Assembly (NCBI GenBank): GCA_905234005.1
Contig: CAJOFW010000078.1
Location: forward strand, 2,194-8,478
DNA from: an uncultured Oscillospiraceae bacterium
GTDB taxonomy: Bacteria; Bacillota; Clostridia; Oscillospirales; Oscillospiraceae
DNA length: 6,285 nucleotides
Direction: 5' to 3'
Position 1 is the first letter of the stretch, and each line of letters begins with the position of its first letter. The notes beneath the pieces were generated by a model. It searched no databases, was not told the DNA's origin, and worked only from the letters and a program-made list of their open reading frames with translations. This document shows, piece by piece, positions 1 to 6,108 of the stretch. Position numbers and translations under genes: made by a program.

Positions 1-115
1 TTCATAGCTCCTCACACTGTTCTCCAATCAAAAGCTTCGTCTCGTTACCGGGCGCAAAGCCTTGGGAACGCTGCCTTTTTGATCGAATACAAAGTTCTTT
101 TTGATACTTTTTCTT
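1..115. other. Gene-free left end, possible dispersed repeat sequence
   Basis: No gene is recognised here. The stretch holds a 9-bp direct repeat CTTTTTGAT at 75-83 and 97-105 (22 bp apart), and it runs into the inverted repeat at 103-130. On the minus strand, the frame of the neighbouring hydrolase stays open after its TAA (116-118) for 37 codons, to a TGA at 2-4. That extension (residues such as QGFAPGNETKLLIGEQ) resembles no hydrolase domain I know. The AT-rich, structured sequence differs from the GC-rich genes and looks like an interspersed intergenic element. That identification is an impression and was not verified by any search. Confidence 0.3.
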
Positions 116-130
116 TTAAGAAAAAGTATC
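103..130. repeat. 13-bp perfect inverted repeat centred on the GH43 stop codon
   Basis: GATACTTTTTCTT (103-115) pairs perfectly with AAGAAAAAGTATC (118-130) across two bases. The minus-strand TAA stop of the GH43 gene (116-118) sits at the centre. The last four sense codons (DTFS) therefore lie inside the repeat. As an RNA hairpin it could stabilise the 3' end or slow transcription. However, reading leftwards the hairpin is followed by AAAAAGAACTTTG and not by a T-run, so it is not a standard intrinsic terminator. It may be the edge of a mobile or dispersed element. Confidence 0.7.
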
Positions 131-1747
131 GCAGTTCAGAAAGTCAAAATCCGCGCATCGGCGGCGCAGCATCCCGTCCACACAGGCGACGCCATAGACC
201 GCGCCGGTGAACTCGCCGTAGCCGCTGTGCTCATCCGACAGCCGCCAGGTATCGAAGTCCGGGCCGATCGGCGTCCAGACCTCGCCGTCCGGCGACCACG
301 CGAAGCCGAAACGCCGCCCGTCGATGGAAAGGCGCAGCCACACATCCCCGGCCGGAGCCGGCGTTTCGCAGGCGCGGTGATCGTTCTTGACGCCGCGCTC
401 CACCTGCTGCACGCTCATGACCGCGCAGGAGCGTTCCTCGCTCCAGGTCTTGCGGAGCCAGACGTAGTTCATGTCGTCGTAGTAGAACACAAGCCCTGCG
501 CTGTGCTGGTAGAGCGCCGGCGCGAAATCCATCCGCGTCGTGATGACGGCGTGGACGCTTCCCGGCACCCGCGCCAGCAGACTCTTTCGGTTCGTGGAGC
601 TGAGAGACTCCTGTCCCCGCAGCCGGAGCCAGCCGGGGCGGGCGGTCAGATCGGCAAAGCTCGCCGGCTCCGTACGCGGCGCGTAATAGTCGGGCCGCAG
701 CGTCGGGCCGTCGAAGCCGTCGAAGCCGGGCAGTACCGCCGCCGTGAACGGGGGCAGCGACGCCTCCTCGCTCTCGAGCCGGACGAGGCTTCCGCCGCCG
801 GGCATTCGCAGCCAGCCCTCCTCCGTCCATTCAAGCTTCTGGATACCCGCCTCCCGGCCGAGCGTACAGCACAGCTCGGGCACAAACGGGCGGGCGCAGT
901 GGTAGGACATGAACACCTCGCCCGTCTGCGTCTCCACGAGACTGCCGTGTCCGGCCTTCTGCAGCGGCGCGTCAGGGTTGTAGTATCGCGGCTTGAGGTG
1001 GTCGGTGTCGGCGCTCTCGTCGTGGTTTTCCGGTACGGACGTGAGGATCGGGTTGTGCGGGCACGGCTCGTAGGGGCCGTGTATATCCCGGGATCGGGAG
1101 AGCGTGGCGCAGTGGTAATACCCCGTGCCGCCCTCGGCGCAGAGGAGATAATAGTACCCGTTTTTCCGATACAGGTGCGGCCCCTCGAGGCAGCCGCGCT
1201 CCGTCGCGCCCATGAAAATGCGCTCCGGGGTTCCGACTATCGCCTTTTTCGCGGCGTCGTACTCCACGAGGCAGACGCCGCCGGGCTTGCGGCGGTCGTC
1301 CCTGGTCTCCCATTCGAGCGACACGAGCCACTTTCGGCCGTCGTCGTCGTGCAGGAGCGAGGCGTCAAAGCCCGCCGCGTGCAGGAAGACCGGCTCCGAC
1401 CACGGCCCGTCGATCTGCGGGGCGGTGATCAGATAGTTGTCGATGTCGAAAAACCGCGCGTTCATCGACCGCATCACGCCGTAGACAAGATAGAAAAGCC
1501 CGTCCGCCTCGCACCATGTCAGACACGGCGCCCACACGCCCTTCGCGGAGGGCAGACCGCGGAGCGAGAGCGTCGGCCCGTCGCGCAGCAGATGGGTCAG
1601 AAGCTCCCAGTGCTTCAGATCGCGGGAGTGGTAGACAGGAACGCCCGGCAGCCACTCGAAGGAGGACAGCGCCATATAGTAGTCGCCGCCGCGTCGGCAC
1701 AGGCACGGGTCGCTGTGAAAGCCCGGCAGGATCGGATTTTGGATCAT
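116..1747 (-). CDS. Glycoside hydrolase family 43, beta-xylosidase / alpha-L-arabinofuranosidase type
   Basis: This 543-residue enzyme probably hydrolyses xylo-oligosaccharides, and perhaps arabinofuranosides, from the non-reducing end by inversion. The N-terminal five-bladed propeller spans about residues 1-320. From about 340 comes the beta-sandwich domain found in GH43 beta-xylosidases. Against Selenomonas ruminantium SXA (recalled from memory), the catalytic base is D13 in GFHSDPC, the pKa-modulating Asp is D128 in AGFDAS, and the acid is E188 in CLEGPHLY. The likely metal-site histidine is H267 (KAGHGSL) and the conserved arginine is R298 (LGREAGIQ). Length matches SXA-type enzymes. There is no signal peptide, so it should be cytoplasmic and depend on an importer. 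A GAGGGTG ribosome site at 1752-1758 supports the ATG at 1747. The gene diverges from the araC-type gene. Oddities are a longer loop at about 233-262, a shorter loop at about 285-295, and a C-terminal DTFS encoded within an inverted repeat. The GH43 call is firm; the substrate is not. Confidence 0.93.
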   Translation of the reverse strand: MIQNPILPGFHSDPCLCRRGGDYYMALSSFEWLPGVPVYHSRDLKHWELLTHLLRDGPTLSLRGLPSAKGVWAPCLTWCEADGLFYLVYGVMRSMNARFFDIDNYLITAPQIDGPWSEPVFLHAAGFDASLLHDDDGRKWLVSLEWETRDDRRKPGGVCLVEYDAAKKAIVGTPERIFMGATERGCLEGPHLYRKNGYYYLLCAEGGTGYYHCATLSRSRDIHGPYEPCPHNPILTSVPENHDESADTDHLKPRYYNPDAPLQKAGHGSLVETQTGEVFMSYHCARPFVPELCCTLGREAGIQKLEWTEEGWLRMPGGGSLVRLESEEASLPPFTAAVLPGFDGFDGPTLRPDYYAPRTEPASFADLTARPGWLRLRGQESLSSTNRKSLLARVPGSVHAVITTRMDFAPALYQHSAGLVFYYDDMNYVWLRKTWSEERSCAVMSVQQVERGVKNDHRACETPAPAGDVWLRLSIDGRRFGFAWSPDGEVWTPIGPDFDTWRLSDEHSGYGEFTGAVYGVACVDGMLRRRCADFDFLNCDTFS

Positions 1748-1763
1748 ACGTCACCCTCGATTC

Positions 1764-1792
1764 TTGCGGTATCGTTAACAATATGGTATCCT
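1764..1792 (+). promoter_or_regulatory. Candidate promoter of the AraC-family gene
   Basis: A possible -35 TTGCGG (1764-1769) and -10 TATCCT (1787-1792) are separated by 17 bp. They would give a leader of roughly 55 nt before the ATG at 1854. The -35 matches the consensus at only three of six positions. The -10 overlaps the candidate -10 of the divergent GH43 gene. This is a motif match only. Confidence 0.3.
1768..1790. promoter_or_regulatory. Direct repeat GGTATC, possible operator in the divergent intergenic region
   Basis: GGTATC occurs at 1768-1773 and 1785-1790, 17 bp apart start to start, with GTTAAC between the copies. It lies over the candidate divergent promoters. AraC-family proteins often bind directly repeated half-sites, so this could be an autoregulatory site. 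Read on the minus strand the core is GATACC, and an AGAATC lies at 1759-1764. GATAC and AGAATC are also the two parts of the repeats upstream of the GH5 gene. The match is short and could be chance. Confidence 0.25.
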
Positions 1793-1811
1793 GTTTTCCG
1801 GGATTTGTCTA
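1783..1811 (-). promoter_or_regulatory. Candidate promoter of the GH43 gene
   Basis: On the minus strand, TAGACA (1806-1811) resembles a -35 with one mismatch. TACCAT (1783-1788) resembles a -10 with two mismatches. The spacer is 17 bp. Transcription would start near 1776 and give a leader of about 29 nt, with the ribosome site at 1752-1758. Confidence 0.4.
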
Positions 1812-1853
1812 TCATTATTTCCCGTTCTTTATAAAAAAAGCGGGAGGTGCGTC

Positions 1854-3161
1854 ATGCTCTCGATCAAACAGCTCTGTCTTCATCTGTGCTATATGCTGCA
1901 TACGCCCGTGCGTCTGTACGGCGCGGACGGCGTTCCGCTCACGCGGGGAGCCTATGCCGAGGATCAGGAGGATCCGCTCGTCTGCGACGAGTCCTTTGCG
2001 GCGCGGCTTCTCGCCATGCGGCAGTCCGACCGGCCGGTGCTTCATCGGGAGCACGACAGCGCCGTCTGGGCGGTGATACCGGTCGGAGGCGAGACTGAGC
2101 GCGGGAGCGGGAACGAAAACGGAAACGGGAACGAAAACGGAAACGGGAACGAAAAGGGAAGCGAAAACGGAAACGGAAACGAAAAGGGAAGCGAAAACGG
2201 AAACGGTATGACCGTCCTGCTCGGGCCGTTTGCCTACGAGCGCTCCGCCGGCGCTGTCTCGCGGGCCGTGGCGCAGAGCCACGGACTGCGGCGTCCGAAC
2301 GCCTATCACATCAGCTATCTCCCGCTGGATTTCGCGATGGAATCCATATTGCTGCTGTTTCACTGCGCGGGCGGTATGCCGCTTGCGCGTGAGGATCTCG
2401 TCGCGCAGCTCATGAACGACGAGGACGACGCGCTGAGGACGCGCACGGACGCCTATTCGATCATCTACGAGCTCCGGGAGACCGACGCCGCGCACAACTC
2501 CTACGCGCAGGAGCTGCGCGAGCAGAAGGCCATACGGGAGGGGAATCCGCAGGCGCTCCGGCGGAGCTGGGCGGAGGCGCAGACCGGCCAGGTCGGGCGG
2601 CTCGGCAGGGACGAGCTGACGCACTATCGAAATCTCGCCGTCGTGATCATCACGCTGGCCTCCCGCAGCGCGATGGAGGGCGGCGTCCTGCCCGAGGTCG
2701 CCTATTCGGTCGCGGACGCCTACACGATGCGAGTCAGTGAGATGTCCGATCCCGCGAAGATCCTTCAGCTCTTCCGGACGGCGGAGCTGTTTTTCACCGA
2801 GCTTGTGCAGAAGTCGACGGGCGGCGAAAGCCAGAACCGTTATGTGGCCCGATGCAGGCAGCTCGTCCACGACCGCCTCCACCGGCGCATTACCGTGGAG
2901 GAGCTTGCCGGGGAGCTGGGTCTGTCGCGGAGCTACCTCTCACAGCTCTTTCTGCGGGAGGAGGGGATCACGCTGTCCGCCTACATCCTCCGGGAAAAGG
3001 TCAGGGCCTCGGAATACCTGCTGATGCACACCGGCTACACGCTCGAGCAGATCGCCTCCACCTACGCCTTCGCATCCCAAAGCCACTACGGGCAGGTGTT
3101 CAAACGCTTCAGCGGCGTCACCCCCGGCGTGTACCGGGAACAGCACCAGAACAGAAAATAG
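1854..3161 (+). CDS. AraC-family transcriptional regulator with repeat-interrupted sensor domain
   Basis: This 435-residue regulator probably senses a sugar and activates the neighbouring catabolic genes. Residues 1-165 form the N-terminal sensor-like domain (LCYMLHTPVRLYGADG at the start, VWAVIPVG and VLLGPF flanking the repeat). The middle region, about 200-320, has the RNLAVVIITLASRSAMEGGV segment seen in this class of Firmicutes AraC proteins. The two-helix DNA-binding domain is at about 335-430, with the first HTH at 346-371 (ITVEELAGELGLSRSYLSQL) and the second at 395-428 (YTLEQIASTYAFASQSHYG, then FKRFSGVTPGVYR). Residues 86-118 are a Gly/Asn/Glu repeat, which adds about 33 residues in a probable loop between two strands. 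GGGAGG at 1842-1847 lies 6 nt before the ATG and supports the start. The gene lies between the divergent GH43 gene and the GH5-transporter unit, so it is the likely local regulator of both. Ligand unknown. Confidence 0.92.
   Translation: MLSIKQLCLHLCYMLHTPVRLYGADGVPLTRGAYAEDQEDPLVCDESFAARLLAMRQSDRPVLHREHDSAVWAVIPVGGETERGSGNENGNGNENGNGNEKGSENGNGNEKGSENGNGMTVLLGPFAYERSAGAVSRAVAQSHGLRRPNAYHISYLPLDFAMESILLLFHCAGGMPLAREDLVAQLMNDEDDALRTRTDAYSIIYELRETDAAHNSYAQELREQKAIREGNPQALRRSWAEAQTGQVGRLGRDELTHYRNLAVVIITLASRSAMEGGVLPEVAYSVADAYTMRVSEMSDPAKILQLFRTAELFFTELVQKSTGGESQNRYVARCRQLVHDRLHRRITVEELAGELGLSRSYLSQLFLREEGITLSAYILREKVRASEYLLMHTGYTLEQIASTYAFASQSHYGQVFKRFSGVTPGVYREQHQNRK
2109..2204 (+). repeat. In-frame hexanucleotide repeat (16 units) within the regulator gene
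   Basis: Sixteen consecutive hexamers of the types GGGAAC, GGAAAC, GAAAAC, GAAAAG and GGAAGC fill 96 bp without a break. They are arranged as two 18-bp units (GGGAACGAAAACGGAAAC, residues GNENGN) at 2109-2126 and 2127-2144, then two 30-bp units (residues GNEKGSENGN) at 2145-2174 and 2175-2204. The two 30-bp copies differ by one base (GGG versus GGA in the first codon). The plus strand is almost all purine, with a C mostly at every sixth base. Because units are multiples of six, slippage changes length without shifting frame. The product is a hydrophilic, flexible Gly/Asn/Glu stretch. Confidence 0.97.
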
Positions 3162-3180
3162 CATAATGCACAAAATACGG

Positions 3181-3210
3181 GTCGAATAATCGACGTTTTT
3201 CATGAAAAAC
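3181..3210 (+). terminator. Two adjacent dyads after the regulator gene, possible weak terminator
   Basis: GTCGA (3181-3185) and TCGAC (3190-3194) form a 5-bp stem with loop ATAA, followed by G and five T (3196-3200). This starts 19 nt after the regulator's stop codon. The T-run is also the left arm of a perfect 16-bp palindrome, GTTTTTCATGAAAAAC (3195-3210). The first hairpin is short, so termination would be weak. The palindrome could instead be a protein-binding site. Confidence 0.45.
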
Positions 3211-3225
3211 ACCGGATACAACATT

Positions 3226-3261
3226 TTTGATACAGAATCATCAAATTTGATATACAGAATC
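3226..3261 (+). promoter_or_regulatory. Direct-repeat operator upstream of the GH5 operon
   Basis: TTTGATACAGAATC (3226-3239) and TTTGATATACAGAATC (3246-3261) are near-identical direct repeats; the second carries two extra bases. Their centres are 21 bp apart, about two helical turns, and the second ends where the -35 should be. This is the arrangement known for AraC-type activators such as E. coli AraC at araI1/araI2. The junction also forms a perfect 12-bp palindrome, ATCAAATTTGAT (3240-3251). The likely ligand is the AraC-family protein encoded just upstream; that assignment is inferred. Confidence 0.65.
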
Positions 3262-3287
3262 CCCCGGGTCGGTTATCTTTATAGAAT
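3259..3287 (+). promoter_or_regulatory. Promoter of the GH5-transporter operon, probably activator-dependent
   Basis: TAGAAT at 3282-3287 matches the -10 consensus at five of six positions, within TTTATAGAAT. At 17-bp spacing the -35 position (3259-3264) reads ATCCCC, which is not a -35. A start near 3294 would leave a leader of about 28 nt containing AAGGAG (3311-3316), 5 nt before the GH5 ATG. The poor -35 next to a direct-repeat operator suggests that polymerase needs an activator here. Confidence 0.5.
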
Positions 3288-3321
3288 AAGGTTGCAAAAC
3301 TGACAAAGGAAAGGAGATTCT

Positions 3322-4497
3322 ATGGAGAAAATCAAGGGCGTTAACCTCGGCAACTGGCTCGTTCTTGAGAAGTGGATGAGCCCGGCTCTGTTCGACGGCA
3401 CGACGGCGGAGGACGAATATTACCTGCCCACGCAGCTATCCCGGGACGCCTATGAGGCGCGTATTAAAGTTCACCGCAGCGAGTACATCTCCGAGCGCGA
3501 TTTCGCGACGATCGCCCGCATCGGGCTGAACACCGTCCGCATTCCGATCCCTTATTTCATTTTCGGTGACAGGCCGCCGTTCATCGGCTGCATCGAGGAG
3601 CTTGACAAGGCGTTCAACTGGGCGGAGAAATACGGCCTGCGAATCCTGATCGACCTGCACACGGTCCCGATGAGCCAGAACGGCTTTGACAACGGCGGCA
3701 TCTCCGGCGTGTGCAAGTGGTCGCAGCTCCCCGAGGAGGTCGATTTCGTCGTGGACCTGCTCGGCCGGCTGGCGGAGCGCTACGGCCGGCGTGACGGTCT
3801 CTGGGGCATCCAGCCGCTCAACGAGCCGATCACCGAGCCGATGTGGAGCGTCATGGGCGTGCAGAACCGTTACCCGCCCGTGGACAAGGAGCTGGCGGCG
3901 GGCAGCGCCCCGAACAGCATGGAGTTTCTGCGCGGCTTCTATGAGCGGGCCTACGACGCGATCAAGCCCCGCCTCGGCGAGGGAAAAATGGTTGTGTTTC
4001 ACGACGCGTTCCGGCTGAAGGACTGGAAGGAATTCCTGACGCGGGACAAATTCCGGGGCAATGTCGTGCTCGACACGCACCAGTATCTGATGATCGCCGA
4101 GGCCTACGGCTGCGAGCAGACGCTCGAGGGCTACGTGAACTACATCCGCGAGACGTACGCGAAGGATTTCGCCGAGGTGCAGGAGTATGTTCCCATCGTC
4201 TGCGGCGAGTGGTGCGGCTTCAACTCGCTGGCCGTCGGCGTCGATACCAAGGGCGGACAGAGCACGCTCAACGGCATCGACTTCGGAGACGCCGCGACGG
4301 TGTCCGAGGAGGACAAGAAAAAGATCTACATGACGCTCAACCGCGAGCAGCTCGCCGCGTGGGAGACCGGCGCGGGCTACTTCTACTGGACGTACAAGAT
4401 GCTTCTCGACCCCGCCAACGACATAAACTGGCGCGGCTGGGACTGCTGGGATCTCGCCAAGAGCGTGGATCTCGGCTGGTTCCCCGAAAAGGTTTGA
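3322..4497 (+). CDS. Glycoside hydrolase family 5, exo-beta-glucanase-like, cytoplasmic
   Basis: This 391-residue retaining glycosidase is a single (beta/alpha)8 barrel. The opening GVNLGNWLVLEKWMSPALF is typical of the exo-1,3-beta-glucanase-like branch of GH5. Visible active-site residues are R73 (TVRIP), H113 (DLHTVP), N167 and acid/base E168 (PLNEP), H253 and Y255 (DTHQY), nucleophile E296 (VCGEW), and an aromatic wall around W356 (YFYWTYK). There is no signal peptide, transmembrane helix or carbohydrate-binding module, so it should act in the cytoplasm on short imported beta-glucosides or beta-glucan oligosaccharides. AAGGAG at 3311-3316 supports the ATG. Only 35 bp separate it from the transporter gene, with no terminator between, so they should be co-transcribed. 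Family and catalytic residues are secure. The exact substrate (beta-1,3-, beta-1,4- or other glucoside) is not settled, because bacterial members of this branch are often uncharacterised. Confidence 0.92.
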   Translation: MEKIKGVNLGNWLVLEKWMSPALFDGTTAEDEYYLPTQLSRDAYEARIKVHRSEYISERDFATIARIGLNTVRIPIPYFIFGDRPPFIGCIEELDKAFNWAEKYGLRILIDLHTVPMSQNGFDNGGISGVCKWSQLPEEVDFVVDLLGRLAERYGRRDGLWGIQPLNEPITEPMWSVMGVQNRYPPVDKELAAGSAPNSMEFLRGFYERAYDAIKPRLGEGKMVVFHDAFRLKDWKEFLTRDKFRGNVVLDTHQYLMIAEAYGCEQTLEGYVNYIRETYAKDFAEVQEYVPIVCGEWCGFNSLAVGVDTKGGQSTLNGIDFGDAATVSEEDKKKIYMTLNREQLAAWETGAGYFYWTYKMLLDPANDINWRGWDCWDLAKSVDLGWFPEKV

Positions 4498-4532
4498 CCG
4501 ACAAAAAATAATCAAACAGAAAGGAAAAGAAC

Positions 4533-5963
4533 ATGAGCACTGATTCCGCGAAGCTGGCCGCCATGGCCCCAAACGCCAAGCTCGGTATGCTCGAGCGCAT
4601 CGCCTACGGCATGGGCGATTTCGGCGGCAACCTGATCTACACCGCGATCTCGTCCTTCCTGCTGGTCTACTATGTCAGCGTGGTGGGCATCCCCTCCGCG
4701 GCGGCGGGCAGCATTCTCGCCATCTCCCGTATCTTCGACGGCGTGTCCGACCTGATCATGGGCCGCATCGTCGATAAATCCAACAGCAAGCGCGGCAAGG
4801 CGCTGCCCTGGCTCATCCGCATGTCGATCCCGATGGGCATCTGCTCCGTGCTGATGTTCACGATCCCGGCGGGCTTCGGCGCGACCGCCAAGATCGTCTA
4901 CGCGTTCATCACCTACAACCTCGTCTCCACCGTGTTCTACACCGGCTACAACGTACCCTACGCCACGCTGCAGGGCCTGATGACGCTCGACTCCTACGAG
5001 CGCGGTCTGCTCGGCAACTTCCGCATGATGCTGGCCACCGCCGGCACGCTGCTGGTCAATAACGTCTTCACCCGCATCGCCCAGGCCGTCAACGGCGGCG
5101 GCGAGGAGGTGCTGTACGCCTACCAGAAGGGCTGGACCGCGGCCGCCGTCATCATGGCCGTGGGCTTCATCATCGTGAGCTTCATCCCCTTCACGCTCTG
5201 CAAGGAGCGCGTCCGGCAGGATTCCGCCTCGGGCGAGAACGCTGGCCCCTCCGTCATGGAGAGCCTCAAGAGCCTGGTCAAAAACAAATACTGGGTCTAC
5301 GAGGTCATCTTCCTGTTTGTGCTGTACTTCATGATGAGCACGATGTTCGGCTCTCAGTTCTACTATGTGCAGTACGTGGTCGGCAACGCCGGCGCGTTCG
5401 GCACCGTCTCCAGCATCGTGCAGATCTTCCAGATCGGCCTGATGCTCCTCGCCGCTCCGTTCATGATGAAGAAGCTCGGCAAGCGCATGACCGCTCTGCT
5501 CGGCATGGGCGCCTCCGTGGTCGGTTATCTGCTGACCGCCGCCGCCGGGACGAGCATCCCCTTCCTGATGATCGCGAACGCCGTCAAGGGCGCCGGCTTC
5601 GGCCTCGGCGCCGCCACGATGTGGGGTCTCCTTCAGGACGCCATCACCTACGGCCAGTGGCTGACGAATGTTCAGGCCATCGGCATGGGCAACGCCGCCT
5701 CCTCCTTCACGATGAAGGTCGGCTCCGGACTCGGCACCGCCGCTCTCGGCTGGATACTCTCCGCCGGCAACTTCGACGCCGCTCCCGAGAGCGCCTCCGC
5801 CGCCTCGGCGCTGGCATGGTCCTACATCTGGGTTCCCATCATCGCCTGCGCGATCGGCTGCGTCTGCCTGTTCCTGTTCGACCTTGACAAAAAATACGAC
5901 CGGGTGATCGAGGATCTCGACGCGGGCAAGTGGAAGGGCACCAGCGAGTATAAGGATCTGTGA
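4533..5963 (+). CDS. GPH-family (MFS) cation:sugar symporter
   Basis: This 476-residue inner-membrane protein probably imports a glycoside or oligosaccharide with Na+ or H+. Twelve hydrophobic helices are visible, starting near residues 24, 53, 91, 120, 165, 200, 256, 288, 318, 342, 382 and 428. The GPH (glycoside-pentoside-hexuronide) signature is RIFDGVSDLIMGRIVD. D69 and D73 in it correspond to the cation-site pair D55/D59 of E. coli MelB. It is followed by the cytoplasmic SNSKRGKALPW loop. A second family motif, LLQDAITYGQW, lies at 367-377. The charged 223-255 region is the central cytoplasmic loop. Length is usual for the family. AAGGA at 4521-4525, 7 nt before the ATG, supports the start. 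Its place directly after the GH5 gene suggests it supplies that enzyme's substrate, and probably substrate for the GH43 enzyme too. Codons end mostly in C or G, consistent with good expression. The transported sugar cannot be read from sequence. Confidence 0.93.
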   Translation: MSTDSAKLAAMAPNAKLGMLERIAYGMGDFGGNLIYTAISSFLLVYYVSVVGIPSAAAGSILAISRIFDGVSDLIMGRIVDKSNSKRGKALPWLIRMSIPMGICSVLMFTIPAGFGATAKIVYAFITYNLVSTVFYTGYNVPYATLQGLMTLDSYERGLLGNFRMMLATAGTLLVNNVFTRIAQAVNGGGEEVLYAYQKGWTAAAVIMAVGFIIVSFIPFTLCKERVRQDSASGENAGPSVMESLKSLVKNKYWVYEVIFLFVLYFMMSTMFGSQFYYVQYVVGNAGAFGTVSSIVQIFQIGLMLLAAPFMMKKLGKRMTALLGMGASVVGYLLTAAAGTSIPFLMIANAVKGAGFGLGAATMWGLLQDAITYGQWLTNVQAIGMGNAASSFTMKVGSGLGTAALGWILSAGNFDAAPESASAASALAWSYIWVPIIACAIGCVCLFLFDLDKKYDRVIEDLDAGKWKGTSEYKDL

Positions 5964-5980
5964 TCGCGCCCGCGCAAAAG

Positions 5981-6094
5981 ATGCGGCTCACGCGATTAAA
6001 AGCTTACAGTGCGGTTCCGGTATACGATTTACCCGTCCGCATCGCCATCGAAGCAGACGGGAGATTTCCGGGAAAGAAAGTCGCCTGCGTTTAA
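5981..6094 (+). CDS. Possible 37-codon small ORF before the operon terminator
   Basis: An ATG at 5981 opens 37 codons to a TAA at 6092-6094, 17 bp after the transporter's stop and 14 bp before the terminator stem. The product begins MRLTRLKAYSAVPVYD and ends GRFPGKKVACV. It has no recognised domain, signal peptide or membrane helix. The only upstream match to a ribosome site is a weak AAAAG directly before the ATG. It uses TTA, CGA and AGA codons that the neighbouring genes largely avoid. It could be a real small protein, a gene remnant, or a chance frame in the operon's 3' untranslated region. The position argues mildly for, and the ribosome site and codons argue against. Confidence 0.2.
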   Translation: MRLTRLKAYSAVPVYDLPVRIAIEADGRFPGKKVACV

Positions 6095-6108
6095 CAACCA
6101 CAATCGAG

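Noticed and set aside
1..13. GAGGAG plus ATG on the minus strand at the left edge, as the start of a further gene
   Set aside because: The spacer between GAGGAG and ATG is only 2 nt, and only one further partial codon lies in the window, so a start cannot be supported.
98..107. TTTTTGATAC shared with the operator region at 3224-3233
   Set aside because: It is a 10-base AT-rich match at a gene's 3' end, without the AGAATC half. Chance is the simplest explanation.
101..1834. 577-codon plus-strand open frame opposite GH43
   Set aside because: It is antisense to a clear GH43 gene with all catalytic residues. Its product is Arg/Ala/Val-rich with no domain, as expected from the opposite strand of GC-rich coding DNA, and it has no convincing ribosome site.
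2109..2204. CRISPR-like or regulatory tandem repeat
   Set aside because: Units are contiguous hexamers without unique spacers and are in frame within a coding gene, so this is a coding microsatellite.
1815..2882. 355-codon minus-strand open frame opposite the regulator
   Set aside because: It is a shadow of the AraC gene. Its VSVF/VPVS repeat is only the reverse complement of the hexamer tract.
3162..3321. Catabolite-responsive (CcpA cre) site
   Set aside because: I scanned this and the 1748-1853 region for a TGNAANCGNTNNCA-like palindrome and found no acceptable match.
3436..4572. 378-codon minus-strand open frame opposite GH5
   Set aside because: It is a shadow of the GH5 gene, with low-complexity composition and no recognisable family.
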